DNA from: a virus
IMG/VR virus record: IMGVR_UViG_3300043449_000529
Coordinates: 1-42,594 of that record
Reading direction: 5' to 3' (one strand)
Length of the DNA stretch: 42,594 bases
Made by a program: the position numbers and the translations under genes. Positions within the stretch are counted from its first letter, which is position 1. Each line of letters begins with the position of its first letter. The notes beneath the pieces are model-generated. The model was not told the origin of the DNA, did not search any database, and was given only the letters and a program-made list of their open reading frames with translations. This document shows, in pieces, positions 21,178 to 30,503 of the stretch.

Positions 21178-22962
21178 ATGAAAGCCAGATTCGACTTAAA
21201 CAATCCATACGCACAGGCGTTCATCGATGTCGGTAAGCAGATGGGCGCGTCCCCCGCGTTCATCTCGGCGTCCCTCGGTAACTCTTGGAATGAATCCAAG
21301 TGGAATCCCAGTGAACGCACCGGAGACGGTGGTGCCGCCTATGGTGGTATGCAGTGGAACTCCAAGTATAGCCCCGACCGCGTTCAGGCCTTGATGGCGA
21401 CTGCAAAGCAGATGGGTCTCCCTTGGGATAACCCTCGTGTTCAGGCGACACATTGGTACAACGAGAACAAGGATAACCTTGGCGTCGCTGATCCCAATGC
21501 AGCGGTCAATGCTGCTGTGTCCAGCCTTAGGCCAGCGGGTTATCAGCCGGGACATCCTGAGGGTGCCAAGGCTTATGATCTACGAAAGAACGACAGCCTA
21601 GAGATATTCAACCAGTTAAACGGTGGAAATGGCGCTCTTGCCTATTCGCCTCAGGAGCAGACTGCTGCTGCCGCTGGTGGAAGTATGCCCTTGCAGGAAC
21701 AAACGCTCATCCCCGGCACACAGCAGGAGGATAGATACAGTGGTGTAGGGCCAGCCTTGGCTAACATCGGCTCCATTGTGGCTGGTCTCGACCGTGGTGC
21801 TCCTCGTGGCCTTTCCGTTGGCTTGGCGAATGCTGCGGACAATCTGGTCGCTCAGCAGAGGTTGAACCAGCAGAACAAGGGTCTTCGTGTTCTATCCGCG
21901 AACGACAAAGGCATGATTACGCAGGACCCAAATACGGGCGAGGTAAAGGTTCAGCCGTTACCTACTGGATACGCGGAAAACAAGCTTCAGTATAAGGGTC
22001 TAGACACCGACAAGAGTGGACAGACCTTTGATACCTTTGTGAACCCCACCACGGGTGAACTGGTCCGCAAGCCTACCAACATGCAAGACCCCGCGATGAA
22101 AGCGCAGGAGAAACTTGATGAGGGAGATGCAAACTTCTGGGGCGAGTATGTGATGACGAACCCTGCGGCTTTGACTCAGGTCCCTCGTAACGTACGTTCT
22201 CAGGTGATGTCGTCAGTTCGTAAGCAAGCTGAAGAAGCTGGCTTTGGTGGCAAGGACCTCTTTTCAACGCTTCAGAAGAACGCCACTGACATTGTGGATT
22301 ACAAGAAGCGCGCTGGTATCATTGCAAACCTCGACACCTTCAAGGGTGAGTTCCTCGGAGCCGCAAAGCAAGCCGCCGATTACTCCAAAGACTTGGAGCG
22401 TCAGTTTGGCTCTCAGCCTCTCAACCAGCTTTACCAGTGGGCTGAGAAGAACGCGGGTTCACCTGAAGCTGTCAAGATTAACAATCTCAAGACGGCTCTT
22501 GAGGCTGTGTCTCGTTCAGCAAACCGTGCGTTCTCCACGGCATCTGGTGGTAACGTAACTGGCGAGCAGCGTCTGACCGAACTCATGAACCCCGCCATGC
22601 CTCACAGCATGATTACGGGTTCTCTTGGTGTTCTAACCAAAGATGTCGTTCGACTTAATCAGAACGCTCGATATGCGCTTGATAACCAGAGAGCAAGGAA
22701 CGGTGGCAAGCCTATCCCGCATCCTGAGATTGATAACGAAGAGGCTGCTCTTAAGGACATCCTTGGTGGTTACGACACGAAGGATAGCGGAAAACAGCCG
22801 ATGATCCGTGGTGATGCTCCTGCCAATCCAGAAGATAAAAACGCCATCCCAATGCCTAGTCGCATTACGTCACCGGCTGACTTTGATGCTTACGTGCGTG
22901 AAAACAAAATCCCACCGGGGACACCCTTCCGCATGGGAGACAGAGTGATCTACTCAAAATGA
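21178..22962 (+). CDS. Internal virion protein with N-terminal lysozyme-like domain
   Basis: A 594-aa protein. Residues about 8-150 form a phage tail lysozyme domain: FISASLGNSWNESKWNPS with candidate catalytic E39, then AAYGGMQWN and THWYNENKDN, as in virion-associated peptidoglycan hydrolases. The rest is mostly helical and ends in a small domain (ITSPADFDAYVRENKIPPGTPFRMGDRVI). This is the expected part of the ejection machine that opens the cell wall locally. TAAGGAGACACC ribosome site before ATG 21178. It lies between two other ejection-type proteins. Confidence 0.85.
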   Translation: MKARFDLNNPYAQAFIDVGKQMGASPAFISASLGNSWNESKWNPSERTGDGGAAYGGMQWNSKYSPDRVQALMATAKQMGLPWDNPRVQATHWYNENKDNLGVADPNAAVNAAVSSLRPAGYQPGHPEGAKAYDLRKNDSLEIFNQLNGGNGALAYSPQEQTAAAAGGSMPLQEQTLIPGTQQEDRYSGVGPALANIGSIVAGLDRGAPRGLSVGLANAADNLVAQQRLNQQNKGLRVLSANDKGMITQDPNTGEVKVQPLPTGYAENKLQYKGLDTDKSGQTFDTFVNPTTGELVRKPTNMQDPAMKAQEKLDEGDANFWGEYVMTNPAALTQVPRNVRSQVMSSVRKQAEEAGFGGKDLFSTLQKNATDIVDYKKRAGIIANLDTFKGEFLGAAKQAADYSKDLERQFGSQPLNQLYQWAEKNAGSPEAVKINNLKTALEAVSRSANRAFSTASGGNVTGEQRLTELMNPAMPHSMITGSLGVLTKDVVRLNQNARYALDNQRARNGGKPIPHPEIDNEEAALKDILGGYDTKDSGKQPMIRGDAPANPEDKNAIPMPSRITSPADFDAYVRENKIPPGTPFRMGDRVIYSK

Positions 22963-22966
22963 GGTT

Positions 22967-25747
22967 ATGATGGTTGATGACCCATGGGCCGCTTACGAGA
23001 AGAAGCCGACCCAGACTGACTCTACAGATGACCCGTGGGCATCATACACAAGCAAGCCTACGGTAGACAAAAAGAAACAAGAACCTTCGCTTGCTAAAGA
23101 CCTTGCCTACGGTGTTGAAAGCGGCATCCTTGGTGGCTCTGCGAATACCCTTCGACAAGAAGGTTTTCCAAATGCAGCCGCTGTAGCAGCCAAGGCGGCA
23201 AAGTATGTCCATGATGCTGCTGGTCTCGAAGGATACGATCCGACTAACGGAGCGTCTTCCTTTGGTGACAGGGTGCTGAACATTCCGCACTCCTTGGCTC
23301 AGGGTGCTCCCGGCATGGCTCAGGATGTTGCCGCTGGTGCTGCTGGTGGCGCAGTTGCTGGACCGATTGGCGCGCTCCTTGGTTTCGGTGGCTCCTACTA
23401 TTTGAGGAACGCTGGTGAAGCTAAAGACCGCGTTCGTGCTTCGGATGGTAAGGCTCCTGATGAGCCGTTGTCTCCCACAGAACAGGCCCGTGCTGCTACG
23501 GGTCTCATCGGAGACACGCTGCTTGGCAAATATGCGGTTGGAAAAACGCTTGCTCCCGGCGCTGTTAAGGAAGTGGGTGCCAAGGCTGTTCCTGAGATTA
23601 TCAAGAAGGCAGGAAAGACTGTCGCTATTGATGCGGGAGTAGGCGCTGCACAAACGGCTGCGGATAACGCCGTGTTGGACAAGCGGTTTTCCGCCGAAGA
23701 TACGGCGCTTGGCGGACTTACCGGGGCTGCTGCTGGCAGTATCGTGGGTGGTGCAAGGGCTATCCCAGAGGTAGGCTCTGCAATGGCGCTCCGCTCTCTC
23801 GCGGGCATTGATCCAAAGTATCTCGCTGCTGCGGCTAATGAAACAAAGCAGCAGTCCTCCCGCATTGGCTCTATTAAAGAAGGCAATGCTGGAGCTATCC
23901 TCGATGAGTCACGTAAGGCTACCTCTGCGCGTCGTGCTGTGGATGCCTCTGGCGGGATGACCAAGGGTCCTGACATTGTGCAGGAAGCCATCAACTCATC
24001 CGGTGACCCTGCGCTTCCCTACAAGTATGCCGAGATGATGGACGACCTTAAGAGGGGTCAGCCAGTCAATCAGGAGCATCTTTCTGACCTAGAGGGTGCT
24101 CTGGGTGGTCAACACCCCAACATCGACCAGTGGCTCGAAGGTATCCGTAAGGAAAGCGTCCTGAATCAGGTCGCCCAGCTTGGACACCGGGAAGGCTCCT
24201 CGATCTCTGGGGGTCTCCATTCGACAACTCCAGGTCGCACCATAGACAACCTCGCTCGCCGGTATGGCCTTGGCACCATTGCGGGCAGTTTGGCCCTCGA
24301 TCTTGCTGGTCACGGCATGATGGGCGGATGGGGCGCGAAGATTGGTGCGGGTGCCGTTGGTCTCAGCGGTGCCATGCGTGGACTGGACAAGCTAACAGGC
24401 TTTTCAAACCCAGTGGGACGCTTCGTGGATCGCTTTGCCGATCAATCAGGTCCCAACCTACCTCCCTCGTCTACACCCGTCCCTGTGGACCCCTCACTAG
24501 CCAAAGCAGAGGCTCGTCAGGCCGAGATGGCTGCTCGTGCTCAGGCAAGAGCTGACGCCGCTGCATCAAGGGTCAAGGCAAAGGAAGACAAGGCGAGAAA
24601 CAAGGATTTCCTTGAGAAGGTCAACGCCATTCCTGACAAGTTCATTCCCCAGTCCCAACGCTTCGGCAGGGATATGGTTGAACCGGCGTCTCTTCCTGAG
24701 AACCCGCAGTATGGCGGATCGTCCCCGGTTGATCCTAAGGACCTCGCCTTCAACGCCTTGCTGGCTAAGAAGTTTGGTGTCAAGGACCTCAACCTGATTA
24801 ACCAGTTCGACAATCAGGGCGCGTTGATTGATCCTTCGCAAATACCGGCGAATGATCCTATGCGCGCAAAGATTGCTCGGTGGCTGGAGGTTGCTCACGA
24901 TGCACAACGTGAGAACGCTTACACACGACAGGAGTTTGATAACGAGAAGGCTATGGAGGGCCTTGGCATCTACACCAACAGTATGCCTACGCCAGATGCT
25001 CCTAGGAACCCCTACGCACCACGCGACGAGGTAGTCGGCTCCGTTTCACCAATGGAGCCGTTCGATTCTCCAAGCCTGTCGCAAATCGATAACTTCAAGC
25101 GTAAGGCTGCGCCTCCAGATGCTCCTGCTGCTCCTGAGCCTACAGGAAGCATGGCACAACTCATGTCGAAAGGATCGGCCAAAGGATCGGCCAAGAAGGT
25201 TCCGATGGAAGAGGCGATGTCTCCTCCAAGGATCGAAGCTTCTGTGTCACCGATGGAATCGGCTCTCCGTGTGGTTGATCCTGCAAAGTATCAGACTCCG
25301 ACAGAACACGGTGCTGTTGTTCACGCTGAGTCTGACACATGGAAGACTGAGGATGCTCGTGCGACTGCAACGCAGAAGTATGTTGAGACCAGAGACCTAT
25401 CAATGAAGGCTCTTATTTCAAAGAACATACTCAGCCCCGGTGGAAGACAGACCATGAAGGACAACATGGTAAAGTGGGGTTCCGAGCTTATCAATGAGAA
25501 CAACGCAACTGACGCTTTGCGTTACATAGACGAGGAAATTCTTCCCAATTTTCCCCGCCATGACGCAGAACGAATACGCGACCATTTCGAGAACTACATA
25601 CCTTACAAGACGGTAAATGGTAAGAAAACTGCACTCACTACGTTCCTTGGTACGTGGAAACACAAGACCAAAGACGCCGCTGTAAAGGCTAGGGAAGACA
25701 ACCAGCGTCTGAACAAAGAGCAAGCAGAACGGAAGAAATCGAAATGA
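22967..25747 (+). CDS. Large internal virion / DNA ejection protein
   Basis: A 926-aa protein with two N-terminal D-P-W-A repeats (DDPWAAYEKKP, DDPWASYTSKP), then Ala/Gly-rich hydrophobic stretches (DVAAGAAGGAVAGPIGALLGFGGSYYL, ALGGLTGAAAGSIVGG) that could insert into membranes, and long charged helices (AKAEARQAEMAARAQARADAAASRVKAKEDKA). That plan resembles T7 gp16-type and other podovirus ejection proteins, though no enzyme domain is visible here. Two adjacent ATGs (22967, 22970) share the GAGG site. Overlaps the next gene by 4 bases (ATGA). Confidence 0.75.
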   Translation: MMVDDPWAAYEKKPTQTDSTDDPWASYTSKPTVDKKKQEPSLAKDLAYGVESGILGGSANTLRQEGFPNAAAVAAKAAKYVHDAAGLEGYDPTNGASSFGDRVLNIPHSLAQGAPGMAQDVAAGAAGGAVAGPIGALLGFGGSYYLRNAGEAKDRVRASDGKAPDEPLSPTEQARAATGLIGDTLLGKYAVGKTLAPGAVKEVGAKAVPEIIKKAGKTVAIDAGVGAAQTAADNAVLDKRFSAEDTALGGLTGAAAGSIVGGARAIPEVGSAMALRSLAGIDPKYLAAAANETKQQSSRIGSIKEGNAGAILDESRKATSARRAVDASGGMTKGPDIVQEAINSSGDPALPYKYAEMMDDLKRGQPVNQEHLSDLEGALGGQHPNIDQWLEGIRKESVLNQVAQLGHREGSSISGGLHSTTPGRTIDNLARRYGLGTIAGSLALDLAGHGMMGGWGAKIGAGAVGLSGAMRGLDKLTGFSNPVGRFVDRFADQSGPNLPPSSTPVPVDPSLAKAEARQAEMAARAQARADAAASRVKAKEDKARNKDFLEKVNAIPDKFIPQSQRFGRDMVEPASLPENPQYGGSSPVDPKDLAFNALLAKKFGVKDLNLINQFDNQGALIDPSQIPANDPMRAKIARWLEVAHDAQRENAYTRQEFDNEKAMEGLGIYTNSMPTPDAPRNPYAPRDEVVGSVSPMEPFDSPSLSQIDNFKRKAAPPDAPAAPEPTGSMAQLMSKGSAKGSAKKVPMEEAMSPPRIEASVSPMESALRVVDPAKYQTPTEHGAVVHAESDTWKTEDARATATQKYVETRDLSMKALISKNILSPGGRQTMKDNMVKWGSELINENNATDALRYIDEEILPNFPRHDAERIRDHFENYIPYKTVNGKKTALTTFLGTWKHKTKDAAVKAREDNQRLNKEQAERKKSK

Positions 25748-26295
25748 CAATCGCTCACATCGGTGACGGTCGTTATGTCCACCTTGAGGAAGGGGCGCTC
25801 ACACCGCCCCCTCCCAAGCCTCGCGGCAAGGGTAACACCGGCAAGCGTGTTGAAAAGCCGAGTGTCGAATTTATCAGGGCCTATAAGAAGCCCAATAAGA
25901 AAAACGAATTTGCTTTGTATTCCGAAAAGCTCCCCGGCTACAAGGAATACAGGTCCTTCTATTCGACACTCAGATACATCACGCTTGGTAGACCTCCCGG
26001 CGCAATGGATGGCTACAACGCACAAACCCGTGCAATTGCCTTGGAAAAAGCCAAGGAGCAAGTGAAGAAAGACATGGCTAACATCAAGAAAACCGTGGAG
26101 CTATCTGAGATGGCGGAAGAGGCGCTCGAAGGCGCTCTTACTGTCCTCCGTGCTCCCGCAAGTCAACAAACGAAACTCACGGCTGCAAAGCTGATCCTTG
26201 AGTTCACCAAAAGTAAGCCTGTCGCCAAGTCGGAAGTCTCGGTGAACAAGGCTGAGGAATGGCTGGCGTCCCTTTCGCATGACATCGAAGAGTGA
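25744..26295 (+). CDS. terS: Terminase small subunit-like protein
   Basis: A 183-aa protein with a Pro-rich N-terminal arm (PPPPKPRGKGNTGKR), a Lys-rich centre and a C-terminal helical part (EEALEGALTVLRAPASQQTKLTAAKLILEFTKSKP) that matches the DNA-binding/oligomerisation region of P22-type small terminases. It lies immediately before and overlaps (17 bases) the large subunit gene. It recognises packaging DNA and loads the motor. Assignment rests on position plus the A-A-K-x-I-L-E-x-T-K pattern. Confidence 0.8.
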   Translation: MTIAHIGDGRYVHLEEGALTPPPPKPRGKGNTGKRVEKPSVEFIRAYKKPNKKNEFALYSEKLPGYKEYRSFYSTLRYITLGRPPGAMDGYNAQTRAIALEKAKEQVKKDMANIKKTVELSEMAEEALEGALTVLRAPASQQTKLTAAKLILEFTKSKPVAKSEVSVNKAEEWLASLSHDIEE

Positions 26296-27856
26296 TCCGC
26301 TTGCTATCCGTAGACGCCTTTATGATGACTTTGACTTCTACGCCCGTAACGCCATTGAGATTAGAACGAAGAACGCAGACGTTCGTAAGCTGGTTCTAAA
26401 TGAGCCACAGAGGAAACTCCATCAGGCCATCGAGGCGCAGCGTAGAGAGACCGGCAAGGTCCGCATTATCATTCTCAAAGCACGACAGCAGGGTTTTAGT
26501 ACGTATGTCCATGGACGTATGTATTGGACCCTGAGTCAACGTAAGGCGCGCAAAGGTCTTGTGGTGGCCCATCAGGCCGATAGTTCCCGCACCCTGTTCG
26601 ATATGTACAGAAGGTGTCATGGTGCTATGCCTGAGTTGCTAAAGCCCAAGACCGCATACTCTAGCCGTAAGGAGCTAGTCTTTGACAACCTTGACTCTGG
26701 TCTTATGGTCGCTACCGCTGGCGGTGACGCTATTGCTCGCGGTGAAACCTTCTCCGACGCCCATCTATCTGAAGTTGCGTTCTGGCCGAAAGCATCCGCC
26801 AACGATAACCTGAACGCCCTCTTACAAGCCATCCCGAACTCGCCAGACACCTCGATCTACATTGAGAGTACCGCCAACGGTATGTCTGGCGTGTTCTACG
26901 AACTGTGGTGTGGCGCTGTGGAGGGGACCAACGGTTTCATACCGTTCTTCAGTGCTTGGTTTGATACGCCTGAGTATACCGAAGATGTCCCCTTGAACTT
27001 TGAGAAAACCTACGAAGAGGAAGACCTTGTGAAAGAGTATGGGTTGACTGATGGTCAGCTTATGTTCCGCAGACACAAGATTGCTCAGAACGGTCTTGAC
27101 AAGTTCAAACAGGAATACCCGTCGAATGCTGACGAGGCGTTCATTGCCTCTGGTAGACCTGTGTTCAACCCAGACCAGCTCCATCGAATGTTGGGTGAGG
27201 TCGAACCTCCGCTTTACCAGATGGCTCTGGAAGGCGAGGCGTTCCACAAGCATCCCAGAGGTGAACTCAAGGTATGGGTGGAACACGAGGGTGGCGAGCA
27301 GTATTACATTGGTGCTGATGTTGCTATGGGTATTCAAAATGGGGACTACAGTGTCGCGCAGATACTGGACAGCCAGAAACGACTTGTCGCCTCTTGGCGT
27401 GGTCATGTGAACCCAGACCACTTCGCTGACGTTTTGTTTGCCCTCGGTCATTATTACAACGAAGCACTGATTTGCGTTGAGAATAACAATCACGGCTTAT
27501 TGACTGCCATTAGGCTCGGTCGTGACTTGGCGTATTCCCATACGTACACAGAAGTTGCCGAAGGCGCACTGAACGACCGCGATAGTTATACCATCGGCTT
27601 CCGAACGACATCTAAGACAAAGCCCCTGATTATCGACAGGCTTCGTGCCGCGTTACGTGATGATGAGCTTTGGATCAAGGACCGCACCACGCTTCAAGAG
27701 ATGCTCACGTTCATTGTGAATGAGAGTGGCAATATGGAAGCTGAGAGTGGGTGTCATGATGATACACTGATGGCGTTGGCCCTAGCAAACCATATTCATT
27801 GCGGAAAGTTTACACCAATTGAAGTCACCAGCGACTTTTACTTGAAGGCTATTTAG
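26279..27856 (+). CDS. terL: Terminase large subunit
   Basis: A 525-aa DNA packaging motor. ATPase: Walker A KARQQGFST (67-75), Walker B ending in catalytic E165 (DAHLSEVAFW), coupling segment IESTANG (195-201). Nuclease: D347 (YYIGADVAMG), E401 (LICVENNNHG) and D494/D495 (CHDDTLMALALA) of the RNase H-like fold. Length is normal. The ATG lies in the last codons of the small subunit gene. It is unusual for the T7 group that terminase sits in front of the portal rather than at the end of the virion genes. Confidence 0.95.
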   Translation: MTSKSDPLAIRRRLYDDFDFYARNAIEIRTKNADVRKLVLNEPQRKLHQAIEAQRRETGKVRIIILKARQQGFSTYVHGRMYWTLSQRKARKGLVVAHQADSSRTLFDMYRRCHGAMPELLKPKTAYSSRKELVFDNLDSGLMVATAGGDAIARGETFSDAHLSEVAFWPKASANDNLNALLQAIPNSPDTSIYIESTANGMSGVFYELWCGAVEGTNGFIPFFSAWFDTPEYTEDVPLNFEKTYEEEDLVKEYGLTDGQLMFRRHKIAQNGLDKFKQEYPSNADEAFIASGRPVFNPDQLHRMLGEVEPPLYQMALEGEAFHKHPRGELKVWVEHEGGEQYYIGADVAMGIQNGDYSVAQILDSQKRLVASWRGHVNPDHFADVLFALGHYYNEALICVENNNHGLLTAIRLGRDLAYSHTYTEVAEGALNDRDSYTIGFRTTSKTKPLIIDRLRAALRDDELWIKDRTTLQEMLTFIVNESGNMEAESGCHDDTLMALALANHIHCGKFTPIEVTSDFYLKAI

Positions 27857-27859
27857 TTA

Positions 27860-29902
27860 ATGAAAGACAAAGAGCTTACGGATGAAGCCGTTGGTGTTCT
27901 GATTGACAGGAAGATCAACGAAAGTCTCATCTGGTATAACGCAAAGCTTTCTCGTGAACGCGAGAAGGTCATGCAGTACTACAACGGGGACCTCCCGTTG
28001 CGACAGTCCCCCGGCTCCTCAAGCTACATCAGCACGGAAGTGTATGACGCGGTAGAGAGCATGAAGGCCCAGTTACTGGAGACCTTCTCGGCGGGCCATG
28101 AGATTGCCAAGTTCGATCCCAACTCCCCGGCTGACATCGAGGAAGCTCGCATTGCGACAGCTTATTGCGACTACGTGGTATTTCGACAGAACGATGGTTA
28201 CAACATCTTCAGTCAGGTCATTCATGACGGTCTGATTGCTCGCGTTGGCGTCGCCAAAGTTTATTGGGAAGAAAACGAACAGCACATCGATGAAGAATTT
28301 GACGACCTCTCGGAAGAGGAAGTTATGGCCTTGGCTGCGGAGGAGGACGTTGAGGACCTTACTGCGACAATCGATGAGGACTCTCCCGGTCTCTACAGTG
28401 GCAAACTGACCCGTAAGCGTGACACAAGCCAAGTGAAGATCGAGGTGATTAATCCTGAGGAGTTCTGCATTGAACCTCAGGCGAAATACCTCGGACCCGA
28501 ATACTTCTGTGACCATCGGTCTCTTAAGACCAAGGACGACCTCATCAAGATGGGGTTCGACCAGAAGAAGGTCGAGAGTATCTCCCGCGTTGAAGACAAG
28601 CTGACCCTACAGGCGCTTCCTGAGACATGGGCGCGCTTTCAGCAGTTGGACGCTGGCTTCAAAGTGGATTCCTCTGAACAGCAGGATGAACTCAAGACCA
28701 TCCTTGTTCATGAGTGTTACTGGAAGTTCAAACGCAAGGGCGACAAGCACGCCAAGCTCTACAAGATTGTGAGAGCGGGCAATATCACCTTGGATATCCA
28801 AGAGGTCGAAGATTTACCCTTTGTTGTCTTTGCGCCTCTTCCGATTCCTCACTCGTTCTACGGCAACAACTTTGCATCCCGTGTCATTCCCTCGCAGAAT
28901 GTTCGCACGGTGCTCACCAGAGCCATTGTTGACCATGCGACCATCACGGTTAACCCTCGTTACACAGTGCTCAAGGGTGGTCTCACGAACCCAAGAGAGC
29001 TTTTGGACAATCGTCTTGGTGGTCTCGTTAATGTCACTCGTCCTGACGCTATTAGTGCGCTTGAACAAGCCCCGCTGAACCCCTTTGTCTATCAGACCTT
29101 GGAACTCATCAAGTCTCAGACTGAGGAGACCACGGGTATCTCAAGTCTCTCTCAGGGTCTCAACAAGGACGCCATCAGTTCTCAGAACTCTGACGCCATG
29201 GTTGAGCGATTGGTTAGTCTGTCTCAGACACGACAGAAAATCATTGCGCGTAACTTTGCGAACACATTCCTGATCCCTCTGTATCTCAAGGTCTACCAGT
29301 TGGTCACGGCCAAGGAAGACAGAGAGAAGGTTGTGGAGCTTGCTGGCAACTGGGTCAAGGTGAAACCTTCGGGCTGGAAAGACCGTAAGTCTGTCTCTGT
29401 GTCCCTGCATCTTGGTTACCGTGAGCACGATAGCGAGGCTGAGAAGCGTCTCCAGCTTGCGGCGTTCTTCAATCAGGACCCCAAGCTCAACCCGATGTTC
29501 CAGATGCCCAATGCCTATAAGCTTGCCACGGATGTCATGAAGCTCCGTGGGATGTCCAACGTCAATGAGTATCTGACGCCGCCTGAGATGGTCCCGCCGC
29601 CTCAGCCTGATCCTATGGCTGTGCAGCAGATGCAGAATGAGACCATGAAGGCTCAGGCTGCTCTCATCACAGCACAGGCTACCGCTGGTAAGGTCCAAGG
29701 TAACATCCAGATCGACCAGACCAAGGTTCAGCTTGATGCTGAGAAGGCGCATATCGACGCCTCTATTAAGCAGCGTGACGCCCAGCGCAAGGACATGGAT
29801 ATCGCCAACAAGGTCGATGTCGCACAGCGTGAGATGTCGCTTGCTGAACACACAGCAGTCACTGAAGTCAAACAAAATAACATTGTTTCACCGAATGGAT
29901 AA
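27860..29902 (+). CDS. Portal protein
   Basis: A 680-aa head-tail connector, larger than T7 gp8 (536) and nearer to P22-type portals. Recognisable features: MQYYNGDLPLRQSPGSSSYISTEVYDAVESMKAQLLETFS, the region VIHDGLIARVGVAKVYWEE, the acidic insertion EEEVMALAAEEDVEDL (clip region), and DLPFVVFAPLPIPHSFYGNNFASRVIPSQ, with a helical C-terminus rich in Gln/Ala/Met (barrel). It directly follows terminase and precedes scaffold and capsid, the normal packaging-capsid order. The start 3 bases after terL has no strong ribosome site, so coupling is likely. Confidence 0.9.
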   Translation: MKDKELTDEAVGVLIDRKINESLIWYNAKLSREREKVMQYYNGDLPLRQSPGSSSYISTEVYDAVESMKAQLLETFSAGHEIAKFDPNSPADIEEARIATAYCDYVVFRQNDGYNIFSQVIHDGLIARVGVAKVYWEENEQHIDEEFDDLSEEEVMALAAEEDVEDLTATIDEDSPGLYSGKLTRKRDTSQVKIEVINPEEFCIEPQAKYLGPEYFCDHRSLKTKDDLIKMGFDQKKVESISRVEDKLTLQALPETWARFQQLDAGFKVDSSEQQDELKTILVHECYWKFKRKGDKHAKLYKIVRAGNITLDIQEVEDLPFVVFAPLPIPHSFYGNNFASRVIPSQNVRTVLTRAIVDHATITVNPRYTVLKGGLTNPRELLDNRLGGLVNVTRPDAISALEQAPLNPFVYQTLELIKSQTEETTGISSLSQGLNKDAISSQNSDAMVERLVSLSQTRQKIIARNFANTFLIPLYLKVYQLVTAKEDREKVVELAGNWVKVKPSGWKDRKSVSVSLHLGYREHDSEAEKRLQLAAFFNQDPKLNPMFQMPNAYKLATDVMKLRGMSNVNEYLTPPEMVPPPQPDPMAVQQMQNETMKAQAALITAQATAGKVQGNIQIDQTKVQLDAEKAHIDASIKQRDAQRKDMDIANKVDVAQREMSLAEHTAVTEVKQNNIVSPNG

Positions 29903-29907
29903 TCGAA

Positions 29908-30036
29908 TTGAAAATCATTGTTAAACCTGATGCTCCGAAGCCCGAAGTGGTTGCTGAGGAAGTCTATGTGTATTCCGGCGAGAAGAACTACGAACCGCCG
30001 AAGACTGACCCGTGGGTGGTCGAGGAGAAGAAGTAA
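29908..30036 (+). CDS. 42-aa acidic small protein after portal
   Basis: TTG start 5 bases after the portal stop. The product begins MKIIVKPDAPKPEV and is Pro/Glu/Lys-rich (YEPPKTDPWVVEEKK), probably disordered. Its stop overlaps the next start (TAATG), and its last codons (GAGGAGAAGAAG) serve as the ribosome site of that gene. No family recognised. The coupling argues for a real gene. Confidence 0.5.
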   Translation: MKIIVKPDAPKPEVVAEEVYVYSGEKNYEPPKTDPWVVEEKK

Positions 30037-30224
30037 TGGCTGGTAAGATGGGTTCAAAGGACAAGATGCCGACCGCTGGTATCGCTCGCGGCAAGCCGGG
30101 TAAGTCGGCTCCCGTTGGCTCAAAGCAGGGCGTAGGCGCTCGTGGTAAGGCCGCTGGTGCTCCCCACGCTGGTCCCGGCGCTCGACCCGGCACTGGTCCC
30201 GGTAGCGTCTTTGGTAAGTGCTGA
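30036..30224 (+). CDS. 62-aa basic Gly/Pro/Ala-rich protein
   Basis: A strongly basic, low-complexity protein (KMGSKDKMPTAGIARGKPGKSAPVG..., GAPHAGPGARPGTGPGSVFGKC), with few hydrophobic residues. It follows the acidic 42-aa protein with a TAATG overlap and a GAGGAG ribosome site. A nucleic-acid-binding or head-packaging role would fit the charge, but that is speculation. It could be a phage protein of the kind often annotated as hypothetical between portal and scaffold. Confidence 0.6.
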   Translation: MAGKMGSKDKMPTAGIARGKPGKSAPVGSKQGVGARGKAAGAPHAGPGARPGTGPGSVFGKC

Positions 30225-30230
30225 GGTCTT

Positions 30231-30503
30231 GTGACCGATAGCAACACCATTTCTGAAGAAGACATTGTGCGGCGGGGAGTCATTGCTGGCTCCCTGCTCG
30301 CCAGCGAAGACTTGAAGTGGTTCTTTAGTCACCTCAAGCAACTCACACTGGAAACCATCGGCCAAACGAAGCCGGGGGAATTAGACAGGCGTGAGCAGTT
30401 ATTCAACCAATTTAGAGCCGTGGATGACCTCCTCGGCATAATGCAATCTTACGTGGACGCTTCTAAAGCCATCCATACAAAGAACGAGACAGATTTCGAC
30501 TGA
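30231..30503 (+). CDS. Hypothetical helical 90-aa protein
   Basis: GTG start at 30231 with TGAGG upstream. All-helical, with EDIVRRGVIAGSLLASEDLKWFFSHLKQLTLETIG and REQLFNQFRAVDDLLGIMQSYVDASKAIH. The last codon overlaps the scaffold start (TGATGA). Proteins of this kind sit between portal and scaffold in many podoviruses; function unknown to me. Confidence 0.6.
   Translation: MTDSNTISEEDIVRRGVIAGSLLASEDLKWFFSHLKQLTLETIGQTKPGELDRREQLFNQFRAVDDLLGIMQSYVDASKAIHTKNETDFD

Noticed and set aside
26822-27493. 223-aa minus-strand ORF within the terminase gene
   Set aside because: Antisense to conserved terminase motifs; composition not protein-like.
29141-29875. 244-aa minus-strand ORF within the portal gene
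   Set aside because: Antisense shadow rich in His, Arg and Leu; no coupling or ribosome site, opposite to the operon.
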